From contig NZ_CP090557.1 in the NCBI RefSeq assembly GCF_021484805.1, positions 4,166,001-4,230,000 on the forward strand: a DNA stretch of 64,000 bases. Reading direction: 5' to 3'. This document shows, piece by piece, positions 52,424 through 60,718 of this stretch. Source of the DNA: Tellurirhabdus bombi. GTDB lineage: Bacteria > Bacteroidota > Bacteroidia > Cytophagales > Spirosomataceae. Under the pieces are notes generated by a model. That model saw only the letters and a list, made by a program, of their open reading frames with translations. It made no database searches and was not told where the DNA came from. Both the position numbers and the translations under genes were made by a program. Each line of letters begins with the position of its first letter. The stretch's first letter is position 1.

Positions 52424-54091
52424 TTATATTTTCCGTCCGGTGTTGATGATGTTGACACCGTTAAACCGCGTGGTTGGGCAACCGTGCGAGACGGCGCTCA
52501 CCTGCGAAGGCTGGCCCTTGCCATCGAAGAAAGACCCGAAGGTGCGGTAATCGTCCTTATCACAGAGCTGGGCGCACGAATTCCAGAACTCCTGCGTATT
52601 CGACTGGTAGGCTACATCATCGAGCATCCCGACAATAGCTCCGTCTTTGATCTCGTAATACAGCTGACCCCCAAACTGGAAGTTATACCGCTGTTGGTCA
52701 ATGGAATACGACCCACGGCCAATGATGTAAATGCCTTTATCGACGCCTTTAATCATGTCCGTAACGCTTCGTTTCTCCGTTCCCGGACGCAGCGACACGT
52801 TCGGCATCCGCTGAAACTGAACCGATTCCCAGTTATCGGCGTAGCAGCAACCGTGCGATTCTTTCTCGCCGATGATGCTCGCCTGGTCGCGGATGGCCTG
52901 GTAATTCACCAGAATACCGTCTTTGATCAAATCCCATTCTTTGGTCGGCACCCCTTCATCATCGAACCCAACGGCTCCCAGCGTGTGCTGCTGCGTTTTG
53001 TCGGCCACGATGTTCACGAGCTTACTGCCATAGTTGAATTTCTTGGTTTTCCATTTATCCAAAGTAGCAAAGGACGTCCCGGCATAGTTGGCTTCGTAGC
53101 CCAGTACGCGGTCGAGTTCCAGCGGGTGACCCACCGACTCGTGAATGGTCAAACCCAGGTGGTTAGGGTCTAAAACCAGGTCATATTTACCCGGCTGAAC
53201 TGACTTGGCCGTCAGCTTTTCTTTGGCTTGTTTGGCCGCCAGCGTGGCGTCCTCCACCATGTCGTAAGAATTACGGTAGCCCACCAAACCGTTTGGCGCG
53301 GGAATTTTCTCGGAAGCCAGCCCGTCCAGGTATTCGTAACCCATCCCCATCGGTGAGCTCAGCGCGTCGCGGGTTTTAAATTTCCCCGCCGCTTTATCCA
53401 CCGCCGTTACGGTAAACGTTGGCCAGATGCGGTGAATATCCTGATCGATGTACGAGCCATCGGTGGACGCAAAATATTTTTGTTCATTAACCAGAAAGAG
53501 GTTCGAGGTTACGAAAGCGGCTCCCCCTTTCATGGCTTCGCCGTTGACCTTCATCAACAAATCTATCTTCTCCTGAACCGGAATCTGGAAGGCATTTTTA
53601 GTCAAAGGCGTTTTCCAGGTCACCTCGCCCACTCCTTTTTGCGGAGCCAGCACAACGGGTTCTTTCTGGATTTTGGAATTGGCTTTCGCGATGGCAACCG
53701 CCGTTTCCGCACACTTAGCAATCCCCTCGGGCGTCACGTCGCTGGTTGCCGAAAAACCCCAGGTTCCATTGGCAATCACCCGAATACCAACGCCATACGA
53801 TTCGGCATTGACAATATTTTGTACTTGTTTCTCCCGGGTAAATAAATACTGTTGCAAATACCGGCCAATCCGAACATCGGTATAGGAAGCCCCTTTGCTT
53901 TTGGCAACGTTTAGAGCTGCATCAGCCAATTTTTTCTTCAAAGCTACATCGGCAGCGGAAGCCTGGCTGCTTATTTCCAGCATCTGGCTTTCAGAAATCG
54001 CACTTCCCCGAACCGGAATACTATCCAGCGTTGACAGCATCAGCCCGCCCAATCCCATGCCGGATAATTGCATGAAGTCTCTTCTTTTCAT
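52424..54091 (-). CDS. tldD: TldD family metalloprotease with Tat-like signal (copy D3)
   Basis: A 555-aa protein and the most divergent TldD of the three. It starts with ATG and 'MKRRDFMQLSGMGLGGLML' (twin-arginine signal). It has an inserted 'ISESQMLEISSQASAADV' after the signal and a longer 'GLASEKIPAPNGLVGYRN' loop. The zinc motif is 'LTIHESVGHPLELDRVLG' and the C-terminal block is 'HGCCYADNWESVQFQRMPNV'. It is the first gene of the whole TldD/TldE to MoxR block. Confidence 0.93.
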   Translation of the reverse strand: MKRRDFMQLSGMGLGGLMLSTLDSIPVRGSAISESQMLEISSQASAADVALKKKLADAALNVAKSKGASYTDVRIGRYLQQYLFTREKQVQNIVNAESYGVGIRVIANGTWGFSATSDVTPEGIAKCAETAVAIAKANSKIQKEPVVLAPQKGVGEVTWKTPLTKNAFQIPVQEKIDLLMKVNGEAMKGGAAFVTSNLFLVNEQKYFASTDGSYIDQDIHRIWPTFTVTAVDKAAGKFKTRDALSSPMGMGYEYLDGLASEKIPAPNGLVGYRNSYDMVEDATLAAKQAKEKLTAKSVQPGKYDLVLDPNHLGLTIHESVGHPLELDRVLGYEANYAGTSFATLDKWKTKKFNYGSKLVNIVADKTQQHTLGAVGFDDEGVPTKEWDLIKDGILVNYQAIRDQASIIGEKESHGCCYADNWESVQFQRMPNVSLRPGTEKRSVTDMIKGVDKGIYIIGRGSYSIDQQRYNFQFGGQLYYEIKDGAIVGMLDDVAYQSNTQEFWNSCAQLCDKDDYRTFGSFFDGKGQPSQVSAVSHGCPTTRFNGVNIINTGRKI

Positions 54092-54313
54092 GTTACGTTT
54101 GTTGTAGTGCTTCTGTGAATAAAAGTTTAGATTTTCAACTACTTGGGTACGAAATGGCGTATAAATAAGGAAAGCCTGCTAAATTTTACAAGGCATTTTC
54201 CGATTCAAGTCACGAATTTGGTTAAAAATGGTAAGAAGGCCAACCGCAATGTAAACTTTTGTGACAAGCGGAAAACCAGTATTTAATGGGAGCGGTAGAA
54301 TGCGTGAGCAAAA

Positions 54314-55162
54314 TTAAATACTGAGTCGGCGGCGATAAGCGCTAGGTGTCTGTCCCGTTCGTACTTTGAATACCTTGTTAAAATGCGACAGGTTGTTGAA
54401 ACCGCTTTCGTAACAGACATCCGAAATGCTTCGATCCGTAGTTAGCAGCTTCCGGGCCTGCGTGGTGCGAAACTCATTCACAAAATCGGTGAAAGTCAGC
54501 TGGGTAAGCTTTTTAAAATACCGACAAAACGCCGGAACAGTCATGCTGGCTAGCGAAGCCACTTCGCGAATATCAATGGGTTGGGTATAATGCCGATCGA
54601 CGTAACCATAAATTCGGTTGATGCGCTCCTGCTCGCGTCCGTTTAGTTCCAGACTGATTCCCTCCGCATTTAGCAGCGTATATTCCTGTGAAACAGCCAT
54701 TTCCTGAAAGATGACCAGCAAAGCTAGCATTCGTTCAAACGGGGATTTATGCACCAGCTCCACAACTTGTTGTCCGATGCGCCGCTTGGTTTCTCCGTTG
54801 AAAGAGACGCCGTATTTCGACCGTTCAAACAAGCGTCGAATGGCCGTCAGCTCCGGCTTCTGCAAAAAATCAGGGCCTAAAAAATCCTCCCGCAGTTGCA
54901 CCACAATTTCCTCATACTCACCCATCACGCCGTGGCTGAAGTTCAGGTGCGGCAAATTGGGACCCATAAAAATCAACTCGCCCTCTTCATACGTCGATAC
55001 GTGGTGGCCAACGTGGCGTTTTCCGGTTCCTTTCGGAATAAAGACAATTTCGTATTCGGGATGGTAATGCCAGTATACCCAGCAGGCATTGGGTTCAGTG
55101 TGGTGCATGACCCGGAACGAACTACCAAATTCAGGTTCTATTTTTTCAAACTGGGCTTTCAT
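54314..55162 (-). CDS. AraC family transcriptional regulator
   Basis: A 282-aa regulator. The N-terminal cupin sensor has 'WVYWHYHPEYEIVFIPKGTG' and 'GHHVSTYEEGELIFMGPNLP'; the C-terminal double HTH has 'IDIREVASLASMTVPAFCRY' with 'FKKLTQLTFTDFVNEFR', and 'SISDVCYESGFNNLSHFNKV' with 'FKVRTGQTPSAYRRR'. The order is that of sugar-responsive AraC regulators. I use ATG 55162, since the upstream in-frame extension to 55264 lacks cupin features. It is divergent from an MFS carrier and HAD phosphatase, its likely targets. Confidence 0.9.
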   Translation of the reverse strand: MKAQFEKIEPEFGSSFRVMHHTEPNACWVYWHYHPEYEIVFIPKGTGKRHVGHHVSTYEEGELIFMGPNLPHLNFSHGVMGEYEEIVVQLREDFLGPDFLQKPELTAIRRLFERSKYGVSFNGETKRRIGQQVVELVHKSPFERMLALLVIFQEMAVSQEYTLLNAEGISLELNGREQERINRIYGYVDRHYTQPIDIREVASLASMTVPAFCRYFKKLTQLTFTDFVNEFRTTQARKLLTTDRSISDVCYESGFNNLSHFNKVFKVRTGQTPSAYRRRLSI

Positions 55163-55319
55163 CAGAATACGCTTGAATCTCACATTTACGCCCAAGTTAA
55201 CATTATCGTAACAATATTTCCGCATCAAATGTAAATACAGCATCACTAGTTGATAATACTGCAATAGTCCGGCTCATCCTTTGTCCTTAATTTTGCCCTA
55301 TCCAAATGAATACAACGCC
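55163..55319. promoter_or_regulatory. Divergent promoter region between araC-type and MFS genes
   Basis: TAATTTTG at 55288-55295 (plus strand) and TACATTTG (minus strand, 55226-55233) each match the -7 consensus TAnnTTTG and point toward the MFS and AraC genes. Neither has a clear TTTG at the expected -33 distance, so both are tentative. Confidence 0.35.
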
Positions 55320-56513
55320 ATGAACACCACCGTGGATCAAGTTCCACTTAGTCGCAACCGCCTTTTACGGCGCAACATAAGCACCTATTTTACGCATCGA
55401 CAGGCCCGCGCTGTCGGACTGGTTTTCGCCTCCGATAGCTTACTGCTGGGTAGCTGGGTGGCGCATATTCCTTACCTGAAAGACAAACTTCAGCTAACCG
55501 ACGCTGACCTGGGCTTAATCCTGTTCGCCATGCCCGCCGGCTTGCTGGTGATGAACCCGCTCACGGGCTGGCTCATTGCCCGACTGGGCGAGGCACGGGC
55601 CTGTTTGTTTAGTGCGTTGGGCTTATGCCTGGCCATTTGCGTTCCCATCAACGCTCCGAACATCAGTATCATGGTAGCCGGTCTGTTTGTGGTGGGTTTA
55701 TGCGGTGCACTGCTCAACGTGGCCATGAACACCTGCGCTTCCAATGTTGAACGCGCTCATAACGTTTCAATTATGGCGTCCTGCCACGGCATGTGGAGTC
55801 TGGGTGGTATGATTGGTTCGGGCATAGCGGGGCTGGTCATCGCCCTGAAAGTGTCCCCAGCGGCCCACATGTTTGGCATGTCGGCCTTGATTTTGCTCTT
55901 AACGTTTGTGCTGCGACCCATTCTAGCCAGTATTCCAACCCAACGCGCCGAGAGCACCACGTCGTTTGTGCGGCCCAATCTTCTTCTACTGGTCATGATT
56001 TTCATTGGTCTGGCCGTGGCTATGGGCGAAGGGGTTGCCCTGGACTGGAGTGCCGTGTACCTCCGCGATAGCGCTGGTGCTTCCCGGCAAGTGGCGGCGC
56101 TTGGCTTCGGCTTCTTTTCGCTGGCGATGACGGCTGGCCGGTTCATTGGCGATACCATTATTCCGCGTTACGGCGCTAAGCGTCTGCTAACCTGGGGTAG
56201 CGTCGTCGCGGCGGCTGGTTTGGCACTGGCCATTGCCATTCCGCACCCAACGGTGGTGCTACTTGGCTTTTTGCTGCTGGGCGGTGGCTGTTCCCTGGGA
56301 GCGCCCATTTTATACGCGGCTTCCATGCGCGTACCGGAAATTCCTCCGGCTGCGGGTTTGGCGACCTTTGCTACGTTTAGTTTTATTGGCTTTCTGGCCG
56401 GTCCGCCCGTCATTGGCTTCGTCGCCGAGGCTTATGGCTTAAGCTACGGACTGGCGTTAATTGCACTCCTCCTGCTTCTGTCGGCGGGGTTAACTAGACA
56501 ACTAAAACTTTAA
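55320..56513 (+). CDS. MFS transporter, YbjJ-like
   Basis: A 397-aa carrier with about 12 hydrophobic segments. It begins 'RQARAVGLVFASDSLLLGSW' and 'VAHIPYLKDKLQLTDADLGL'; the loop signature is 'GWLIARLGEARACLFSALGL'. The second half starts near 'ALDWSAVYLRDSAGASRQVA', parallel to 'YDWSGVYFQ' in the carrier at 19073-20278, so the two are paralogues. Start ATG 55320 fits the family. A HAD sugar phosphatase follows 10 bp downstream, suggesting sugar uptake. Confidence 0.87.
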   Translation: MNTTVDQVPLSRNRLLRRNISTYFTHRQARAVGLVFASDSLLLGSWVAHIPYLKDKLQLTDADLGLILFAMPAGLLVMNPLTGWLIARLGEARACLFSALGLCLAICVPINAPNISIMVAGLFVVGLCGALLNVAMNTCASNVERAHNVSIMASCHGMWSLGGMIGSGIAGLVIALKVSPAAHMFGMSALILLLTFVLRPILASIPTQRAESTTSFVRPNLLLLVMIFIGLAVAMGEGVALDWSAVYLRDSAGASRQVAALGFGFFSLAMTAGRFIGDTIIPRYGAKRLLTWGSVVAAAGLALAIAIPHPTVVLLGFLLLGGGCSLGAPILYAASMRVPEIPPAAGLATFATFSFIGFLAGPPVIGFVAEAYGLSYGLALIALLLLLSAGLTRQLKL

Positions 56514-56523
56514 CTTATTCTTT

Positions 56524-57198
56524 ATGTACGCTGCTATTTTTGACATGGACGGGGTTATTGCCCACACCAATCCGTACCACCACCAGACCTGGGGTGAATA
56601 TGCCCAACGCTATTTCAACCACCAGTTAACGGATGCCGAATTTATCCAGTACGTTTCCGGGCGCACCAATGCCGACATCATCACTTACCTGCTGGCGGGA
56701 AAAACCATTTCGCCGGAAGACATAGCACGCCTGGGCGATGCCAAAGAGGCTTTATTCCGCGAAGTTTACGCGCCCCACGCCACGGCCGTTCCGGGTCTGG
56801 TTGCCTTTTTGCAAACCTTAAAAGCCAATAACGTCCGGACTGCGGTTGCTACATCTGCGCCGGTTGAAAACCTCACGTTCATTATCGAAGCGTTGGGACT
56901 AGCTGATTATTTTGACGTTCTGCTCGATATTTCTAAAGTCACGAAGCCTAAACCAGACCCGGAAATCTACCTGACGGCCATGCGCCATTTAGGCGTTCAG
57001 CCAGGGCAATCGGTGGTGTTTGAGGACTCCATACCGGGGATTCAGGCGGGGGTCGCTTCGGGTGCCCGCGTCGTGGGAGTAGCTACCACCCACGCCGCCG
57101 ACGAGCTGCCGAATGTCGATGACATTATCACGGATTTTACCGAAATGACCTTTGAACGCTATAAAAAACTGGTCGATTTGTCGCTGGCTAATCAGTAA
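56524..57198 (+). CDS. HAD-superfamily phosphatase, beta-phosphoglucomutase-like
   Basis: A 224-aa enzyme. Motif I is 'AAIFDMDGVIAHTNPYHHQT' with nucleophile D7 and D9; motif II is 'VRTAVATSAPVENL'; motif III Lys is in 'ISKVTKPKPDPEIYLTAMRH'; motif IV is 'VVFEDSIPGIQAGVASGARV'. A helical cap after motif I places it in the PgmB/sugar-phosphatase group. It probably dephosphorylates or isomerises a sugar phosphate imported by the adjacent carrier. Confidence 0.92.
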   Translation: MYAAIFDMDGVIAHTNPYHHQTWGEYAQRYFNHQLTDAEFIQYVSGRTNADIITYLLAGKTISPEDIARLGDAKEALFREVYAPHATAVPGLVAFLQTLKANNVRTAVATSAPVENLTFIIEALGLADYFDVLLDISKVTKPKPDPEIYLTAMRHLGVQPGQSVVFEDSIPGIQAGVASGARVVGVATTHAADELPNVDDIITDFTEMTFERYKKLVDLSLANQ

Positions 57199-57229
57199 TG
57201 CGTTGAGGTCATAAAGCCTCTTTCAAGCC

Positions 57230-57267
57230 ACAAAAGCACTTGTCAATCGGGTGCTTTTGTCATTTTT
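57230..57267 (+). terminator. Hairpin terminator after the HAD phosphatase gene
   Basis: ACAAAAGCAC (57230-57239) pairs with GTGCTTTTGT (57251-57260) across 11 nt, followed by CATTTTT. Confidence 0.75.
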
Positions 57268-57339
57268 AGGCTTTTTTAACAACCCTGCATCTTTCCATTC
57301 GTTATTTTTGTAGGTTCCATCGCTTAACTGATTTCGTTG

Positions 57340-58074
57340 ATGAATTACCCGCAAAAATTTCTGCTGCTTGTCTCTTGCCTTTTTCTAGGGTTAATCGCCT
57401 TTCCGGCGCAGGCACAGCAGAAGTATGTGTTGGGACGCATCCTGGATCAGGACACCCAGAAAGGCGTAGACCGCGCCGTTGTTCTCAACAAAAGAACCCA
57501 GCAAAAAGCCCGCACCAACACCGCCGGGCGCTTTGTGGTGATGGCCCTCCCCGGCGACTCACTTATTGTAACGAGCCAGACCCACAACCGGGGCGGCACT
57601 CGCTGGGACGGCAGCAAGGAAGAGCCCACCATTGTGGTCAAACGCCACACGCCCGACGAGAAAGTAATTCAGCTTGAAGAAGTTACGGTTGTCGGCAAGC
57701 ACGAAGAAGAGCTGCGTCGCGAACTGGAAAAGGTCTTGAAGGAGCCCGAGATTCGGAAAAATCTTTCGTCGGGTGAAATTTTGAGCATGGCTGCATCGCC
57801 CATTACGCTAATATACCAGATATTCAGTAAAAGGGCCAAATCTGACCGGAAAGCCGCCGCGCTCTGGCAGGAGTACCGCTGGCACCAGCTAGCCGAACAA
57901 CGCTTTCGGCAAGTGGCCGGAAATGCCACCGACCTGAGCGGCGAAAAGCTGGACCAGTTCATGACGTTCTGCCGCTTCAACGACGATTTTTTGCTTAGCA
58001 CTTCCGACTACGATCTCACCTACGCCATTCTGGGGAAATTCAAGCGTTTTCAGAATTCATTGGGGATGCATTAG
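57340..58074 (+). CDS. Exported carboxypeptidase-like regulatory domain protein
   Basis: A 244-aa protein with signal peptide 'FLLLVSCLFLGLIAFPAQAQ', then a carboxypeptidase-regulatory-like beta-sandwich: 'YVLGRILDQDTQKGVDRAVV' and 'RTNTAGRFVVMALPGDSLIV'. The rest is helical ('EELRRELEKVLKEPEIRKNL', 'IYQIFSKRAKSDRKAAALWQ'). Single-domain proteins like this are common in Bacteroidota envelopes. Function unknown. Its 3' end overlaps the convergent MOSC gene by 35 bp. Confidence 0.8.
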   Translation: MNYPQKFLLLVSCLFLGLIAFPAQAQQKYVLGRILDQDTQKGVDRAVVLNKRTQQKARTNTAGRFVVMALPGDSLIVTSQTHNRGGTRWDGSKEEPTIVVKRHTPDEKVIQLEEVTVVGKHEEELRRELEKVLKEPEIRKNLSSGEILSMAASPITLIYQIFSKRAKSDRKAAALWQEYRWHQLAEQRFRQVAGNATDLSGEKLDQFMTFCRFNDDFLLSTSDYDLTYAILGKFKRFQNSLGMH

Positions 58075-58555
58075 GCACGGCAATCACCTCATCACCCAGG
58101 CGAATGACGCCTCCCTGAACCACCCGCGCCGTCAGTCCGCCGTGGCCGCGCATGGCGTTGTAGCCTCCGGCCCCCAAATTCACCTCCATGCGGGAACACG
58201 GATGGCAATGGCCCGTAATCTGCAAAACCACCTCGGTGCCAATCTTGACCAGATGATCTTTCAAAGCCAGCAGATTCAGGCCCGAAACCACCAGGTTACG
58301 GCGCAGCAAAGCCGGATCGATCGATTCCAATTCGACCATTGAGGCCACCACCGGCAGGTGCTCCGCCTGAATCAGAGTCACGTGACGGTTACCGCTCCGA
58401 CCACTGTAATGATCACCGATCAGGCCGTTTTGTTCAGATACCTCGACTTCTGTCACCACTTTTACATCGCCACGCCTTTTGGGTCGAATGCTTATCCAAT
58501 CGATATGCCCCGGACGAGGAAAGGTATTAATCAGTTCTTTTAATGTTCCTTGCAT
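58040..58555 (-). CDS. MOSC domain protein
   Basis: A 171-aa protein. 'GDHYSGRSGNRHVTLIQAEH' and 'LQITGHCHPCSRMEVNLGAG' with 'YNAMRGHGGLTARVVQGGVI' are characteristic of MOSC domains, where a Cys (here in 'GHCHPC') binds sulphur for molybdenum cofactor or other sulfur transfer. It lacks a second domain, so it is a stand-alone MOSC such as YiiM. No Moco genes are nearby. It is followed upstream by the sugar isomerase on the same strand, 3 bp away. Confidence 0.88.
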   Translation of the reverse strand: MQGTLKELINTFPRPGHIDWISIRPKRRGDVKVVTEVEVSEQNGLIGDHYSGRSGNRHVTLIQAEHLPVVASMVELESIDPALLRRNLVVSGLNLLALKDHLVKIGTEVVLQITGHCHPCSRMEVNLGAGGYNAMRGHGGLTARVVQGGVIRLGDEVIAVPNASPMNSENA

Positions 58556-58558
58556 TCC

Positions 58559-59368
58559 TTACAGATTCCACCGTTTTTTTAAATAATCCTTCATAAATAC
58601 GTTTACATCCCACTGGCTAACAACGGGTTGCTGCGTATAAGGCAACGTCGGTAAATAGCCCGGTGCCGGTCCAAATTCGCAGGTAACCGTCAATTGGGCG
58701 GCACCTTTCTTTACTTGTAAATCGCGCACGTTATCCCACCATTTTGCGTGCGTTTCCAGCGCATTTTTCCACTCTGGAGCCCGCGGATCGCTTACCTGCG
58801 GCCCTTGTGGGTGTCCAACGCGGCAATGAATGTGGTCGGTTCGCTCAATGGCCCGGCTCATGTTATCGCCCTGATCGGCCAGGTACGATTCCGCCACATT
58901 GACCCAGTGCGAAAAATCGGCGGTCAAGCGCAATTCCGGGAAAGTCGAGAAATAATGCTGCGTGGCTGGCGCACTGTAGGTAAAACGCCCCCGGTGCGTC
59001 TCATGAATAATTTTTACGCCTGTTTTTGCCTGCGCTTCAGCCGCCAGACGAATCAGATCACAATTTTGTTCGTAGGTGTGAAAGTCTTTGCCGGTATGCG
59101 AATTAATGAAGAGCGGTTTATAGGACGTTGTTTTTTCCAGCCACTGGGCGTAGGATTTTTTCATGTCGGCAAATGTTTCGCCCACGCAAAAGGCCATCAG
59201 AATCAACTGCAAGCCATTGTCCTTAACCGCCTTAACGGCTTCGTCGTATTTGCCATCCCAAACGGCAATTTCCATCCCATCATAACCCGCCGCTTTTACG
59301 CGCCGGGCCGCTTCGGCATACCCGAGTGATTCCATGCCCCACATCGGACAGAAAAAAAGAGTTTTCAC
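58559..59368 (-). CDS. Sugar phosphate isomerase/epimerase-like TIM-barrel protein
   Basis: A 269-aa protein of the AP-endonuclease-2-like TIM-barrel group. 'ARRVKAAGYDGMEIAVWDGK', 'KPLFINSHTGKDFHTYEQNC', 'GVKIIHETHRGRFTYS', 'LRLTADFSHWVNVAESYLAD' and 'TVTCEFGPAPGYLPTLPYTQ' provide Glu/His/Asp metal ligands. It is probably a xylose-isomerase-like epimerase or isomerase. The start is GTG at 59368. It lies directly upstream of the MOSC gene; no sugar operon surrounds it. Confidence 0.85.
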   Translation of the reverse strand: MKTLFFCPMWGMESLGYAEAARRVKAAGYDGMEIAVWDGKYDEAVKAVKDNGLQLILMAFCVGETFADMKKSYAQWLEKTTSYKPLFINSHTGKDFHTYEQNCDLIRLAAEAQAKTGVKIIHETHRGRFTYSAPATQHYFSTFPELRLTADFSHWVNVAESYLADQGDNMSRAIERTDHIHCRVGHPQGPQVSDPRAPEWKNALETHAKWWDNVRDLQVKKGAAQLTVTCEFGPAPGYLPTLPYTQQPVVSQWDVNVFMKDYLKKRWNL

Positions 59369-59517
59369 AGCTTTGATTAAGCGTTCGGTTTGACCGTAAA
59401 GATGAGAAAAAAAGTGCGTTCCATAAATTCAAAACAGGAAAGCATTTGGCACAATTGGGATAATTCTCAGAATAAGCCTTACTTTTACTGGTTATCCGAA
59501 TAAATTTTCGCATTTCT

Positions 59518-59525
59518 TATTTTTG
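59518..59525 (+). promoter_or_regulatory. Candidate -7 element of fbaA
   Basis: TATTTTTG matches TAnnTTTG, about 56 bp before the fbaA start codon. No convincing TTTG occurs 19-22 bp upstream, so the assignment rests on the -7 element alone. Confidence 0.35.
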
Positions 59526-59580
59526 CCAAAATTTTTCGAATAGAAGTACAAATAACTAACCTCTTATTTTATTTGTTCGT

Positions 59581-60660
59581 ATGAGCGAAGTAGCCACTCT
59601 ATTTCAACCCGGCGTTGTAACGGGCGAAGGTGTATCTAAAATATTCCGCCACGCTAATGAAAATGACTACGCCCTTCCGGCAGTCAACGTTGTCGGAACC
59701 AACTCTGTCAACGCCGTGCTTGAAACGGCTAAAGCGGTTAACTCGCCGGTAATCATTCAGTTCTCTAACGGAGGAGCTAGTTTCTACGCAGGAAAAAGCC
59801 TGTCTAACGATAAGCAACAATCAGCCATTGCCGGTGCCATTTCGGGTGCTTTGCACATTCATAACATCGCTGAACTGTACGGCGTACCCGTCATTTTGCA
59901 CACCGACCACTGCGCTAAAAAACTGCTGCCCTGGATCGATGGTCTGCTCGAAGCGGGCGAACGTCACTTCGACCAATACGGCAAACCCCTGTACAGCTCG
60001 CACATGCTCGATTTGTCGGAGGAGCCACTGGAAGAAAACATCGAAATCTGCGCCAAATATTTTGAGCGGATGGCCAAAATCGGCATGACGCTGGAAATTG
60101 AACTGGGCGTAACGGGCGGCGAAGAAGACGGTGTTGACAACACGGATGTCGATGATTCGAAACTGTACACGCAACCTTCGGAAGTAGCTTTTGCCTACGA
60201 AGAGCTGTCGAAAATTTCGTCAAACTTTACCATTGCGGCGGCTTTCGGAAACGTACACGGTGTTTACAAACCGGGTAATGTGAAACTTTCGCCCATCATT
60301 CTGAAGAATTCACAGGATTTCATTCAGGAAAAATACAATACGGGTTCTCTGCCTGTAAACTTTGTATTCCACGGTGGATCAGGCTCAAGCCGCGAAGAAA
60401 TCCGGGAGGCCATCCAGTACGGAGCCATCAAAATGAACATCGATACCGATATTCAGTGGGCTACCTGGGAAGGTATCAAAGATTATTACAAAGCGAAAGA
60501 AGCGTATCTGCAAGGCCAGTTGGGCAATCCAGAAGGCGCCGATTCGCCGAACAAAAAATACTACGATCCACGCGTGTGGCTTCGCAAAGGCGAGGAGACG
60601 CTGGTGAAACGACTAAAAGCCGCTTTCGAAGATCTGAACTGCATCAATCGTTTGGGTTAA
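59581..60660 (+). CDS. fbaA: Class II fructose-bisphosphate aldolase
   Basis: A 359-aa zinc-dependent glycolytic enzyme that cleaves fructose-1,6-bisphosphate to dihydroxyacetone phosphate and glyceraldehyde-3-phosphate. 'GVPVILHTDHCAKKLLPWID' has D109 and zinc ligand H110; 'MTLEIELGVTGGEEDGVDN' and 'NFVFHGGSGSSREEIREAIQ' are the other class IIa signatures. Length equals E. coli FbaA (359 aa). Monocistronic, with a strong hairpin after it. Confidence 0.97.
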   Translation: MSEVATLFQPGVVTGEGVSKIFRHANENDYALPAVNVVGTNSVNAVLETAKAVNSPVIIQFSNGGASFYAGKSLSNDKQQSAIAGAISGALHIHNIAELYGVPVILHTDHCAKKLLPWIDGLLEAGERHFDQYGKPLYSSHMLDLSEEPLEENIEICAKYFERMAKIGMTLEIELGVTGGEEDGVDNTDVDDSKLYTQPSEVAFAYEELSKISSNFTIAAAFGNVHGVYKPGNVKLSPIILKNSQDFIQEKYNTGSLPVNFVFHGGSGSSREEIREAIQYGAIKMNIDTDIQWATWEGIKDYYKAKEAYLQGQLGNPEGADSPNKKYYDPRVWLRKGEETLVKRLKAAFEDLNCINRLG

Positions 60661-60680
60661 TTTCGGCTTACTTTTCATAA

Positions 60681-60718
60681 ACAAAGGGACCTGGTTAATT
60701 CAGGTCCCTTTGTTTTTT
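60681..60718. terminator. Hairpin terminator after fbaA
   Basis: ACAAAGGGACCTG (60681-60693) pairs with CAGGTCCCTTTGT (60701-60713) across 7 nt, followed by TTTTT. It overlaps the end of the convergent M24 gene and may serve both. Confidence 0.92.
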
